From positions 496,001 to 560,000 of the forward strand of contig NZ_VAWE01000001.1 of the NCBI RefSeq assembly GCF_005795905.1: a DNA stretch of 64,000 bases, given 5' to 3'. Shown here in pieces: positions 43,493 to 52,453 of the stretch. The notes below the pieces were generated by a model that made no database searches, was not told the DNA's origin, and saw nothing but the letters and a program-made list of their open reading frames with translations. Numbering within the stretch: position 1 is the stretch's first letter; every line of letters begins with the position of its first letter. This DNA comes from Streptomyces marianii. Lineage in GTDB: Bacteria > Actinomycetota > Actinomycetes > Streptomycetales > Streptomycetaceae. A program made the position numbers and the translations under genes.

Positions 43493-43548
43493 CGAACCTG
43501 CCGGCCGTACTCCGACCCGCAGCCTCCAGAACGCCGGCGGCCTGAACG
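43493..43548 (+). pseudogene. Relic of a P450 gene 3' end
   Basis: These 56 nt align without gaps to 37938-37993, the last 38 nt of the P450 gene plus 18 nt after its stop, with 7 mismatches. The stop itself (tga) has become aga here. Nothing else of a P450 is present. It marks a former second copy of the P450-VOC region. Confidence 0.6.
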
Positions 43549-43639
43549 CCGCCGGGCGAACCCGTACCCCCGAGCCGGGCTCGCGCCGCGGCTCCGTGCC
43601 ACGGTGCCCCGGGGCGCGCCGGTGGGTACGGTCGGACCC

Positions 43640-44452
43640 ATGCAACGGGTCGGCGCGGTACTGATCGACATCGACGGTGTGCTCACCGTCTCCTGGAAGC
43701 CCCTGCCGGGGGCGGTGGAGGCGATGAAGCGCCTGCGGGAGCGACGCGTCCCGCTGGCGCTGGTCACCAACACCACGTCGCGCACCCGCGAATCCGTCGC
43801 CAGCGCACTGGCCGGCGCCGGCTTCCCGGTGACCGCGGACGACATCGTCACCGCGCCCGCCGCGACCGCCGCGTATCTCGCCGCGCGGTTCCCCGGGGCG
43901 CGGTGCCTGCTGCTCAACAGCGGTGACATCGCCGGGGACCTCGAAGGGGTCACCGTCGTGGGCTTGGAGGACGAGGCCCCGGCGGACGTGGTCGTCGTCG
44001 GGGGCGCGGGTCCCGAGTTCGGCTACGCGGCGCTGAACCGCGCGTTCGCCCATCTCCAGCGCGGCGCACGCCTGGTCGCCATGCACCGCAATCTGTACTG
44101 GCGGACCGACGCGGGACTCCAGCTCGACTCGGGCGCGTTCCTGGCGGGCCTGGAACAGGCGGCCGGCACGGAGGCCGAGGTGCTCGGCAAGCCGTCGGGG
44201 GCGTTCTTCGCCGCGGCCCTGGCTCGTACCGGCGCCGATCCCGCCGGGACGCTCATGGTGGGCGACGACATCGAGTCCGACGTCCTCGCGGCACAGCGCC
44301 AGGGGCTCACCGGGGTCCTGGTCAGGACGGGCAAGTACCGCCCCGAGACCCACCGGGACGCGTCGGGGACGCCGGACCACGTCCTGGACTCCTTCGCCGA
44401 TGTGCCGGGGCTGCTGGAGCGGCTGGAGCGGCTGGAGGGGCGGGACGGCTGA
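43640..44452 (+). CDS. HAD-IIA family hydrolase
   Basis: 270 residues from ATG 43640; the ribosome site is weak. HAD motif I is [20 protein letters not shown] (nucleophile Asp about 10), motif [13 protein letters not shown], and motif [16 protein letters not shown] with [14 protein letters not shown]. The cap between motifs II and III is the IIA type as in HDHD2/NagD-like phosphatases. It probably dephosphorylates a small phosphorylated metabolite. A hairpin follows 10 nt after the stop. Confidence 0.9.
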   Translation: MQRVGAVLIDIDGVLTVSWKPLPGAVEAMKRLRERRVPLALVTNTTSRTRESVASALAGAGFPVTADDIVTAPAATAAYLAARFPGARCLLLNSGDIAGDLEGVTVVGLEDEAPADVVVVGGAGPEFGYAALNRAFAHLQRGARLVAMHRNLYWRTDAGLQLDSGAFLAGLEQAAGTEAEVLGKPSGAFFAAALARTGADPAGTLMVGDDIESDVLAAQRQGLTGVLVRTGKYRPETHRDASGTPDHVLDSFADVPGLLERLERLEGRDG

Positions 44453-44461
44453 GCATCCCGG

Positions 44462-44483
44462 GGCGCCGTTCAGGAACGGCGCC
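44462..44483. terminator. Terminator hairpin after HAD gene
   Basis: A perfect 10-bp stem GGCGCCGTTC-ag-GAACGGCGCC lies 10 nt after the stop codon. Confidence 0.7.
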
Positions 44484-44559
44484 GGGACGGGCGTGCCGCC
44501 GACTCCGCTCTCCGCGAACCCGCCTCCCGCACCGGAGGACGAGGTGTTTGGGTCTCCGC

Positions 44560-45600
44560 ATGGAGATCCTGGTTCTGGGTGGAACGGCCTGGGTGGGCCG
44601 CGAGTTGTCGGCACGGGCGATCGAGCGCGGCCATCGGGTGACCTGCCTCGCCCGGGGCGAGAGCGGGGCCGTCGCCGACGGAGCCCGGCTGGTGGCCGCC
44701 GACCGGCGTGACCCCTCGGCGTACGAACCGCTGCTCGACCGCGAGTGGGACGCGGTGTTCGAGGTGTCGTGGCAGCCGGGCTTCGTCCGCGGCGCCCTGG
44801 ACGCCCTGGCCCTCCGGGCCCGGCACTGGACGTACGTGTCCTCGGTCAGTGCCTACAGCTCGCACTCCGCCGCCGACGCGGACGAGTCCGCGGCACTGCT
44901 GCCTCCGACGGATCGCGACGAGGTGGACCGCGCGATGTACGGCGAGGCGAAAGCCGCCTGCGAGCAGGCCTCGCGGGCCGCCGTGGGCGACCGCCTCCTC
45001 ATCGCGCGCGCCGGTCTGATCGGCGGCCCCGGTGATCACAGCGGGCGCTCCGGCTACTGGGTGGCCCGGGCAGCCCGCGCACCACGAGAGCCGCTGCTCG
45101 TTCCCGACGCGCTGGGCATGCCCACCCAGGCGGTCGACGTGCGGGACCTCACGGACTGGCTGCTCGACGCCGCGGAGAAGGGGACGACCGGCACCTACGA
45201 TGCCGTCGGCCCGGTCGTTCCGTTCGGCGAGTGGATCGAGCTGTCCCGCGCCGTCGGCGGGCACACCGGGGGGTTGGTGCCCGCCGACGCGGCATGGCTG
45301 CTCGCCAACGACGTGGCCGGGTTCATGGGACACGAGTCCCTCCCGATGTGGCTGGACGAGCCGGGCTGGGAGGGCTTCTCGGCGCGGAGCGGCGCTGCGG
45401 CCCGGGCCGCGGGTCTGCGTCACCGGCCTCGGCAGGAGTTGCTGGCGGACCTGCTGGCCTGGGAGCGGGAGAAGGGCCTCGACCGGGAGCGCCGCGCCGG
45501 TCTCAGCGCCGCGCGGGAACGGGAGCTGATCGACGCCCTGCGCGCGGCCCGGGCGTCGGATGACGCGCGGGACACGAGCGGAACGCACGACACCGCGTGA
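44560..45600 (+). CDS. NAD-dependent epimerase/dehydratase (extended SDR-like)
   Basis: 346 residues from ATG 44560; a TTG four codons earlier is an alternative. The N-terminal Rossmann motif is [22 protein letters not shown]. The SDR active-site region reads [12 protein letters not shown] and then [12 protein letters not shown] (Tyr-x-x-x-Lys equivalent as YGEAK). The substrate-binding half has [10 protein letters not shown] and an Arg-rich C-terminal helix. It belongs to the group often called isoflavone-reductase-like or nucleoside-diphosphate-sugar epimerase in actinobacteria; no real substrate is known. The stop overlaps the downstream zinc-ribbon gene (GTGA). Confidence 0.9.
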   Translation: MEILVLGGTAWVGRELSARAIERGHRVTCLARGESGAVADGARLVAADRRDPSAYEPLLDREWDAVFEVSWQPGFVRGALDALALRARHWTYVSSVSAYSSHSAADADESAALLPPTDRDEVDRAMYGEAKAACEQASRAAVGDRLLIARAGLIGGPGDHSGRSGYWVARAARAPREPLLVPDALGMPTQAVDVRDLTDWLLDAAEKGTTGTYDAVGPVVPFGEWIELSRAVGGHTGGLVPADAAWLLANDVAGFMGHESLPMWLDEPGWEGFSARSGAAARAAGLRHRPRQELLADLLAWEREKGLDRERRAGLSAARERELIDALRAARASDDARDTSGTHDTA

Positions 45601-46031
45601 TCACGCAGGGCGCGCGGGTCACCGGGCCCTGCACGGAATGCGGGGCCGTGACGGTGTACGAGGTGGGTCAGTGGATCGACCGCGGGAGGGTGTGGTGGGG
45701 CAGCGAGGGCTGGTGCGAGCACTGCACCCACGCGTGGTGCGAGCGCGACCGCGGTCCGGTGACTCCCGATCGGGTCAGAACGGCGTTGCTGAGGGCGCAC
45801 GGACCGGTGAGGCTCGGGCTGGCGGACGCCCGGAGCGGTCTGGTGCCGGTACTCAGGGCACTGCGCATGACGGGGGACCTGACCGTCGCGGAGGCACGCG
45901 CCCGAGCCGACGAACCGTCCGGTCCCGGCCTCTTCGGCACTCGGGTGGAGATGGAGTTCCTGGCACTCGCCCTTCGCGACCGCGGTGTGGCCGTGGTCGT
46001 CGAGTGCTCCGGCGGACTCGGGGCGACGTGA
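45597..46031 (+). CDS. Hypothetical protein with zinc-ribbon-like CxxC pairs
   Basis: 144 residues from GTG 45597, overlapping the epimerase stop. The N-terminus has [15 protein letters not shown] and then [13 protein letters not shown]: two CxxC pairs spaced about 30 residues, as in a zinc ribbon. The C-terminal half is helical ([44 protein letters not shown]) and resembles ribosomal-L7/L12-like or regulator helices without clear assignment. I do not recognise a named family. Coupling to the epimerase suggests a shared, unknown pathway. Confidence 0.7.
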   Translation: MITQGARVTGPCTECGAVTVYEVGQWIDRGRVWWGSEGWCEHCTHAWCERDRGPVTPDRVRTALLRAHGPVRLGLADARSGLVPVLRALRMTGDLTVAEARARADEPSGPGLFGTRVEMEFLALALRDRGVAVVVECSGGLGAT

Positions 46032-46199
46032 CGGCCCGCCGTGCCGGCCCCGGCGCAACCCCGTCGCAACGTCGCCGGGGGTTGACTCGGCCACCACGCC
46101 GCGCCGGAGTGCCGCGGCGGGGAAGGGGCGGAACGTGTATCTGCGTCATACGGAGCGCCCGGTGCGCGGGTGGGCACCTCGGCCCCCGGATCCCGCGTC

Positions 46200-46571
46200 A
46201 TGAGCGCCGGAGCGGATGCGCTCGCGCCCGTGGAGCTCACGCCCGCCGCGGCCGGCCTCGTACGCCGGCTGACCGCGGCCCACGGGCCCTTGATGTTCCA
46301 CCAGTCGGGAGGCTGCTGCGACGGCAGCGCCCCCATGTGCTACCCGGCGGGCGAGTTCCGCACCGGCGGCTCGGACGTGCTGCTGGCCGAGCTCGTGGTC
46401 GAGGGCGTCGACGCACCGGTGCCCTTCTGGATGTCGGTGAGCCAGTACGAGGCGTGGCGCCACACACGTCTGATCGTCGACGTCGTCGAGGGGCGAGGCA
46501 GCGGGTTCTCGCTGGAGGCCCCCGAGGGTGTGCGGTTCCTGATCCGCTCCCGGATGCTCGGCACACCCTGA
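46200..46571 (+). CDS. DUF779 protein
   Basis: 123 residues from ATG 46200 (GTG 46170 is an in-frame alternative). The DUF779 signature is complete: LMFHQSGGCCDGSAPMCYP, then VLLAELVVEGVDAPVPFWMS, and the tail GSGFSLEAPEGVRFLIRSR. In many bacteria DUF779 sits next to an aldehyde dehydrogenase (AldB/ExaC) and may be an accessory factor. Here no such dehydrogenase is adjacent, so it is an orphan in this context. Upstream about 170 nt to the zinc-ribbon gene hold nothing clear. Confidence 0.9.
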   Translation: MSAGADALAPVELTPAAAGLVRRLTAAHGPLMFHQSGGCCDGSAPMCYPAGEFRTGGSDVLLAELVVEGVDAPVPFWMSVSQYEAWRHTRLIVDVVEGRGSGFSLEAPEGVRFLIRSRMLGTP

Positions 46572-46793
46572 CCCCCCTGGCCTGATCCTCGACTCCCCGG
46601 TGCGGCGGCGAGAGGGCGGGCCACGTGCCGGGAAGGGGGCTCCCCCGGACCGGGCGGCATCGGGGCTCGTGCGGTGGTGCCGCGCCGCGCCACCGCGCGG
46701 GACGGCGCGGCGGTGGCTAGCGTGACTCGCGGGGAGGAGCCCCCGACCCGCGACACTCCGCACAGCAAGTCCGCACAGAAGAGAGTCACCGTC

Positions 46794-47585
46794 ATGGCAG
46801 ACGCACCCGAAGGCACACCGATCTGGGCCGACGCGATGTTCTCCGACCTGGAGGGGGCCAAGGCCTTCTACGGCGAGGTCCTGGGCTGGACGTTCGGCGA
46901 GTCGTCGTCGGAGTACGGCAACTACACGCAGGCGTACGCGGACGGCAAGGCCGTCGCCGCGGTGGTACCGCCCATGCCCGGGCAGGAGGGGCACTCCCAG
47001 TGGTGCCTCTACCTGGCGTCCCCGGACGCCGCCGCCACCGCCGGGAAGATCCGGCAGAACGGCGGCACCGTACTCATGGAGCCGATGCAGGTCGGCGACT
47101 TCGGGACGATGTGCCTCGCGCAGGACCCGAGCGGTGTCGCCTTCGGCGTCTGGCAACCGGGCACGCACAAGGGCTTCGAGGCGACGAACGTCCCCGGCTC
47201 CTTCTGCTGGGCGGAGGTCTTCACCCGCGAGCCCGGGAAGTCCGACGCGTTCTTCCCCGCGGTCTTCGGCTACGGCGTGAAGGCCGTGGCGGACCCCGGG
47301 ATGGACTTCAAGGTGTTCGACCTGGGCAGGGATCCCGTCCTCGGACGGATGAGCATGACGGACGAGGAGTTCCCGCCCGAGGTGCCCTCCTACGTCCAGG
47401 TCTACTGGACCGTCGCGGACTGCGACGCCGCGGTGGAGAAGGTCCAGGAGCTGGGCGGCAGGCTGGTGTTCGGGCCGATGTCGATGCCCTTCGGCCGGTT
47501 CGCGGCCGTGATCGACCCCCAGGGCGCGCCGTTCGCCGTCATCGACACCACCACGACCGCGGGCGAGATGCCGACGTTCACCTGA
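46794..47585 (+). CDS. VOC-family protein (two glyoxalase-like modules), copy 2
   Basis: 263 residues from ATG 46794 (AGAGAG about 7 nt upstream). Same architecture as the protein at 38129: two VOC modules with DGKAVAAVVPPMPGQEG in the first and SYVQVYWTVADCDAAVEKVQELGGRLVFGP in the second. The first 160 codons and about 20 nt of leader are almost identical in DNA to copy 1, while the last third is about 80% similar by eye. This points to gene conversion or a recent partial duplication. Flanking genes differ from those at copy 1. Confidence 0.88.
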   Translation: MADAPEGTPIWADAMFSDLEGAKAFYGEVLGWTFGESSSEYGNYTQAYADGKAVAAVVPPMPGQEGHSQWCLYLASPDAAATAGKIRQNGGTVLMEPMQVGDFGTMCLAQDPSGVAFGVWQPGTHKGFEATNVPGSFCWAEVFTREPGKSDAFFPAVFGYGVKAVADPGMDFKVFDLGRDPVLGRMSMTDEEFPPEVPSYVQVYWTVADCDAAVEKVQELGGRLVFGPMSMPFGRFAAVIDPQGAPFAVIDTTTTAGEMPTFT

Positions 47586-47600
47586 CGCGCGGAGGGACGC

Positions 47601-47627
47601 CCGGCACCGCACCCCGACCGGTGCCGG
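47601..47627. terminator. Terminator hairpin between convergent genes
   Basis: Perfect 9-bp stem CCGGCACCG...CGGTGCCGG with a 9-nt loop, 16 nt after the VOC stop and 97 nt before the convergent serine-hydrolase stop. Confidence 0.65.
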
Positions 47628-47723
47628 TTGTCCGCGTGCGCCGGGATCCGGCCGGCTGTGCGCCGGCGCGGTCCGGTCCGGCGCGGGTGCCGTCGACGAC
47701 GCCCGGCCGGCCGAGGGGCCTGT

Positions 47724-49385
47724 TCAGCGGCGTGTGAAGGTGCCCAGGCCTGTCTCGTCGAGGTACTCGACGCGCAGGGTCCGCGCCGCCGTGCTCCCTT
47801 CTCCGAAGGAGAAGGTGACGCCCGTCCGCCCCACGGCGTTCTCGCCGGCCGTCTCGAAGCTGAACGTGTCGCCGTCGTAGTGGCGCAGCGGGAAACGCTT
47901 CGGCTCCGGGCCGAGTTCGAGCACGAGACCGTCCGGACCGGTGGTGACGGTGGCATCGCCGTAGTAGGCGTTGCCGTACGTTCCGGTGTAGACGCCGTCG
48001 GGCCGGGCGGCCTTGGCGGCGGCGGGCGGATCGGCGTAGTCCGTGGGCGACACACCGGCGTCGTCCATCTCGGTGTAGAGCGCGGCGAACAGGGCGAGCC
48101 AGTCGCGCGTGGGCTTGCCGTACTGGGCGGTGTCGAAGAAGTCCTGGGCGACGGCGTCGGCCAGCCCGACGGGCTTGCCGTTGGTGAGCACGACGATCCC
48201 GAGCTGCTCACCGGGCAGCATGGTCACATTGGTGTTGGCGCCGAGCTCGAAGGCACCGGAGTGACTGAGCCGCAACCGGGCCTGGTTGTCGTAGTTCACG
48301 TTCCAGCCCAGCCCGTAGAAGCCGGTGCGGCCCGCGGGGGCCGTCGGCGGCTGGGAGACGATCTCGGGCAGATGTGTGTGCCGCAGGCTCGCCGCGTCGA
48401 TCAGCTGCCTGCCGTCGAGCCTGCCTCCGGCGAGTTGGAGCCGCAGCCACCGCATCATGTCGGCCGCGGTGGAGCTGACCCCTCCGGCGGGTGCCTGGGC
48501 GTCCGCGTCGCGGACGTACTTGGCCTGCCAGGTGCCGTCGGGCCCGGGTACGTGGGTCACCGCCTTGTTCGCGGCCTTCTCGTAATCGGCGAAGGTGGTG
48601 CTGGTCGAGTCCATGCCGGCGGGCCGGAAGAGGGTGTCCTCGGCGAGCTTCTGCCAGCTGACGCCCTCCGCGCGGGCGACGGCCTCCGCACCGGCGGTGA
48701 AGCCGAAGTTCGTGTAGGCGTACGAGGCGCGGAAGGGGGCGAGCGGCTCGTCGCGGAGACGGCCCAGGATGTACGCCTGGTCGTAGCCCAGGTCCTCCAG
48801 CAGGTCTCCGGCGTGGTCGGGCAGGCCGCTGCGGTGGGACATGAGGTCGGTGACGGTGACATGCCCGGACACCCAGGGGTCCTTGAGGGCGAAGCCGGGC
48901 AGGTGGCGGGTGACCGGTTCGTCCCAGGCGGCTCCCCGGCCGTCCGCGTCCTTGTCGGCGACGGCCCCGGCGACGACGGTCGAGCCGATCGGCTTCGAGA
49001 GCGAGGCCAGCTGGAAGACGGTGTCGGGGTCCACGGCGGGGGGCTCATCGACGTGCCGCTTGCCGAAGCCCTTCAGATACAGCACGCGATCCTGGTGCAC
49101 GACGCCCACCGCGACGCCGGGGACGCCGGTCTGCTTCATCATGTCCTGCACGACGCCGTCGAGCCGGGCCACGGCGCGGTCCACGTCGGCCCGGGTGAGC
49201 AGCGGCGGAGGCTGGTCCGTCGGCGGTTTCGGTACGGCTTGCGACGGCGGTGGTGTGGGGCTGGGCGAAGGGTCCTGACCGACGGCACCCGAGGTGAGGA
49301 CCGTCGCCGCGAGGAGCAGTGCGGCCAGGCCCGATGCGGCGAGCCTGCGGCCGCGGCGCGGCCGCAGGCCCTTCGCGGCGTGCAT
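47724..49385 (-). CDS. Secreted serine hydrolase, class C beta-lactamase-like
   Basis: 553 residues from ATG 49385; the frame is open further upstream but without a start supported by composition. Residues 1-45 form a long Arg-rich signal peptide, then a Pro/Ser linker. The beta-lactamase/transpeptidase-like domain has SxxK in LASLSKPIGS, YxN in YAYTNFGF and the third box HSG in LSHSGAFELG. A C-terminal DUF3471-like lipocalin-type domain (GVYTGTYGNAYYGDATVTTG) ends the protein. Such enzymes hydrolyse esters or D-amino peptides rather than antibiotics. The DUF6777 lipoprotein is the next gene upstream on the same strand. Confidence 0.9.
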   Translation of the reverse strand: MHAAKGLRPRRGRRLAASGLAALLLAATVLTSGAVGQDPSPSPTPPPSQAVPKPPTDQPPPLLTRADVDRAVARLDGVVQDMMKQTGVPGVAVGVVHQDRVLYLKGFGKRHVDEPPAVDPDTVFQLASLSKPIGSTVVAGAVADKDADGRGAAWDEPVTRHLPGFALKDPWVSGHVTVTDLMSHRSGLPDHAGDLLEDLGYDQAYILGRLRDEPLAPFRASYAYTNFGFTAGAEAVARAEGVSWQKLAEDTLFRPAGMDSTSTTFADYEKAANKAVTHVPGPDGTWQAKYVRDADAQAPAGGVSSTAADMMRWLRLQLAGGRLDGRQLIDAASLRHTHLPEIVSQPPTAPAGRTGFYGLGWNVNYDNQARLRLSHSGAFELGANTNVTMLPGEQLGIVVLTNGKPVGLADAVAQDFFDTAQYGKPTRDWLALFAALYTEMDDAGVSPTDYADPPAAAKAARPDGVYTGTYGNAYYGDATVTTGPDGLVLELGPEPKRFPLRHYDGDTFSFETAGENAVGRTGVTFSFGEGSTAARTLRVEYLDETGLGTFTRR

Positions 49386-49548
49386 GAACCCATTGAACGC
49401 CCGAAACGGGACCCTGTCGTCCGGAGACCGGCCGCCGCGGCATCCGGCCCTCCCACGGGTGGGGCACGCTGTGCGGTGTGCGGCGGGGACGGGAGGCGGA
49501 GCACGGGCCGCTGCGCCGGTCCCCGGCGGCATGGGGATCAGGCCCGGT

Positions 49549-50877
49549 TCAGCACTGGCCGAGTCCCCGGGCGGCCGGGTCCTCTTGCAGCGCGGTGGCC
49601 GTGACCCAGCCCAGGCCCCCGGACTTGAGCCCGAGCCGGACCCATAGCGCGCTTGTCGAGCCGTGAGCGGTGGTGGTTTCGCCGTGGCCGTAGCACGTTG
49701 CCGGGTACCGGTCTCCCGCCGCCACGGAGCTGATCCCGGGGCTGGTGGACGAGGGGGATTCGCGGACCGTCTCATCCGCGAGGGCGGTCATCACGGTTGC
49801 GTCCTTGTCTGTGAGGTCGGTCGGGGAGGAGGTCGGGGAGGGCGATTCCGTCCGCGCCGGGTCCGGGCCCGGCGCCACGGTGAGCGTCACGGTGGCACCA
49901 TGGGGAACCTGCTCCTCCGCGGCCGGGTCCTGATCGAGGACCGTGCCGGGCGCGGCGCCGCCGGAAAGTCCGTCGTTCGTCTGTACCCGGAATCCCCGAT
50001 CCTCGAGGATCTGCGTGGCCTCCTGGACCGGCCTGTCCGTCACCGCGGGGACGCGGGCTTCGGCATTCTCGGTGCCGGGGACCTTCTCGGCGCCGGGATC
50101 GTCCCGCAGCGGTTTGTCCTGCGCGCCGTCCGTCCCGGCTCGCCGTTCCAGACCCGCGTCCTCGTCCTCGATGTCGACCAGTTCGTACGCCGTGACCGGC
50201 CGTTCCTCGGCCACTGGTTCGATCTTGACGACCTTCTCGGGGTCGTATGCCCTCCACTTCTTGCCCTTGTCCTGGAACGTCACGTCGGCGCTGTCGACGT
50301 CGTGCTCGAAGGTACCGAGGGGGTTGCCGCAACTGCACTGCACGGCCGGTTTGCCGTAGGCGTCGACCAGGACGGCGATGCCCGCTTCCAGCAGGGCGTC
50401 GAAGCCGACCGCCTTGCCCTTCTTGTAGTCGTGGTTTCTCACCAGCGTGTCGTTGCGCAGCACCACGGGCGTGAGCTTCTTCACGAAGCCCTCGATCTCG
50501 TCGACGCCCATTCCCTGCGCGGTGGCCCACTGCACCGCCTTGCGGCGGTGTGCCGGGTCCTTGAGGAAGCGGACGAGCTTGTTCTTGTCGCAGCTCCTAC
50601 TCCTCCGCGATCCTCCGTACAGGCCGGGCTGGTCGCCCTTCCTCGTCCCGCCCCCAAGGGCCAGGGTCTCGCCCACCAGGGCGTCCGTCCCCAGGCGGAG
50701 CGCCTCCTCGAAGAACGGCGCGGCGGTCGGAACGCCCCGGGCCACCGCCCGGACGGCGACCTTGGCGCCTTGGGCGGCGACCTTGCCGCCGATGCAGCCG
50801 GTGGTCATGACGGCGAGGCCGACCAGGATCGCCGCGAAGGCGACAGCCGTCCGCCTGATCCTCTGTGCACGTTTCAT
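49549..50877 (-). CDS. DUF6777/PASTA-domain lipoprotein
   Basis: 442 residues from ATG 50877; the ATG two codons upstream lies too close to the AAGGGA site. Lipobox VMTTGC after a short hydrophobic helix anchors it outside the membrane. Residues ~30-235 match DUF6777: GGTRKGDQPGLYGGSRR, CDKNKLVRFLKDPAHRRKAV, TPVVLRNDTLVRNHDYKKG, and the CSCGNPL pair. Residues ~280-330 form a PASTA domain (VPAVTDRPVQEATQILEDRGFRV), which in other proteins binds muropeptides. The last ~60 residues look like an SH3-like beta unit with two Cys. A cell-wall sensing or scaffolding role is inferred from PASTA. Confidence 0.85.
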   Translation of the reverse strand: MKRAQRIRRTAVAFAAILVGLAVMTTGCIGGKVAAQGAKVAVRAVARGVPTAAPFFEEALRLGTDALVGETLALGGGTRKGDQPGLYGGSRRSRSCDKNKLVRFLKDPAHRRKAVQWATAQGMGVDEIEGFVKKLTPVVLRNDTLVRNHDYKKGKAVGFDALLEAGIAVLVDAYGKPAVQCSCGNPLGTFEHDVDSADVTFQDKGKKWRAYDPEKVVKIEPVAEERPVTAYELVDIEDEDAGLERRAGTDGAQDKPLRDDPGAEKVPGTENAEARVPAVTDRPVQEATQILEDRGFRVQTNDGLSGGAAPGTVLDQDPAAEEQVPHGATVTLTVAPGPDPARTESPSPTSSPTDLTDKDATVMTALADETVRESPSSTSPGISSVAAGDRYPATCYGHGETTTAHGSTSALWVRLGLKSGGLGWVTATALQEDPAARGLGQC

Positions 50878-51457
50878 GTCCATTCCCTTTCAAACATGGT
50901 CGGTTCAACTCGTTGGTCGGGTCTGCCAGCCGCTGGCCGGGGTGCGGCGCGGGGTGTGTCCGGCGCGCCGTCGAGGAGGCGCGGGCGTTTCTCGCCGGCC
51001 GCGGGCAGTCCGATGCCCAGGCGCAGGCAGGCGTTGTGCCGCAGGTCGGTGCGGGAGGCCAAGGGGCCACCGCCGCCACGGCGGGCCGGGCGGGAGGCGC
51101 GGGAGGCGCGGGAGGCGCGGGAGAGGATGCGTGCGGTTGGCAGGCGGTGCCGGCCAGGACCGGGAGCACTGCGGCCGGGACGGCCACAGGACGTGGATGC
51201 GAGCGTGCATGCGGTTCTTCCCTTGACTGGTGCCCCCGTCGGTGACGGGATGGTCGTTCGCTCGGCCGGTCCGCGCCGCGCCCGGCCGGTGCTGCGGAGC
51301 GCGGGGCCGAGCGGCCGGTGCACGCCGATTGATGCACCCGGTGCGCGGCAGTTGGTGCCGGTTCGGTCAACACCACGGCGTTGCTGCTGGTGATGGGCTT
51401 ATGGTGGGTTTTCCGGTCCGGTCCGGACCGGACACTGCGGTCTGCTGGAGGCGGGGT
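50878..51457. other. Intergenic with short repeats and a possible decayed lipoprotein ORF
   Basis: About 580 nt. A 9-bp unit (cgggaggcg) is repeated three times plus a partial (51091-51124). On the minus strand an ATG at 51210 has AGGGAAG upstream. If one base near 51187 is skipped it would read a lipoprotein signal (AAVLPVLAGTAC) and a Pro/Ala-rich mature part, so a frameshifted small lipoprotein gene is possible. The evidence is too weak for a call. The promoter of the downstream AAA regulator also lies here. Confidence 0.35.
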
Positions 51458-52453
51458 ATGGGGGAGGCGGAGCCGACACCGCGGCGGGTGTTCGCCGGCC
51501 GGCTGAGCGAGTTGCTGGGACTGGCGGTGGATCTTCCGGTCAAGAGCGCGGTGGCCGAGGCCAACCGGCGCCGTCCCGCCGGGCGGGGTCGGCCGATCTC
51601 CGGGCGCCGGGTCAGCGACTGGAAGCAGGGCCGGCACCTGCCCGAATCCGAGGTGGCGTTCCTGGTCCTGGTCCGGGTGCTGCTCGAGCACTGCCGCGGC
51701 CGGCGGATCCCTGCCGACGAGGTCGGTGCAGGACTGCTGGACGAGGAGCAGTGGCGACGCTGGCTGCGGGCCGCCCGGGCCTCCCAGCCCGACGCCGCAC
51801 CCCCGGCCCGGCAGGGCACCGCACAGGGCCGGCCGGCCGAGCAGCCGGCGCCCGCCCTGGGCGTGTCCGAAGCGCCCACCCGCAGTCGGGACGAGCGCCC
51901 GGTCCACCCACGTGCTGTCGACCGGATCGGCATCGGCCAGGGCCTGTCCGGCGAGGTGAGTGCCGGCAACGGCCCGCGCAGAACGTCCGGAGCATCAGTG
52001 CTTCCCCCGGACCGTGGTACGCGGGACCTCGTCGTGCGCGCCTGCGGGAGACCGGCGGAGCGGGAGGAGTTCGTCGGGCGTGCGGCCGAACTCGCGGCCC
52101 TCGCAGAGCGGATCGAGGCTGCGGCGCGCGGCACCGGGTCCGTGGTGCTGCTCGCGGGCCCGGCGGGCGTCGGCAAGAGCACCCTCGCGGCCGAGGCACT
52201 GCGCCGCCACACCGGTTCCGCAGGCTTCACGGTCGTACGAGGCCATTGCCCCAGAGACGCGGTAGCGCCACCACTGTGGCCCTGGCAGCGAGCACTGCGT
52301 CTTGCGGGAGTCGCCCCTGGGGTACCGGCGCCGCGAAACGCCGGGTCGCCGCCGGGAGCCGCCGGGGCCGCGACGGGGCAGCAGTCGTGGGGGGGCGACG
52401 GGGCCGGCCACCGCGGCAGCGGCGCGGTTCTTGGAACTGGCCGGGATGAGTGA
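51458..52453 (+). pseudogene. N-terminal half of a split AAA/TPR regulator
   Basis: ATG 51458 with GGAGG 6 nt upstream. Residues ~5-75 form a helix-turn-helix-like domain (RRPAGRGRPISGRRVSDWKQ, GRHLPESEVAFLVLVRVLL) like the N-terminal domain of other Streptomyces NTPase proteins. A linker follows, then the P-loop domain: EFVGRAAELAALAERIEA, and Walker A LAGPAGVGKSTLAAEAL. After CPRDAVAPPLWPWQRALR the sequence goes on to a run of 7 G (52389-52395) and then out of frame to a stop at 52453. Removing one G joins it to the second half in one 1,098-codon gene. As written it lacks Walker B. Confidence 0.75.

Noticed and set aside
50905..51210. Pro/Arg-rich 101-codon minus-strand ORF
   Set aside because: The ribosome site is fair but the sequence reads like an out-of-frame product of a possible lipoprotein gene; not enough to call.
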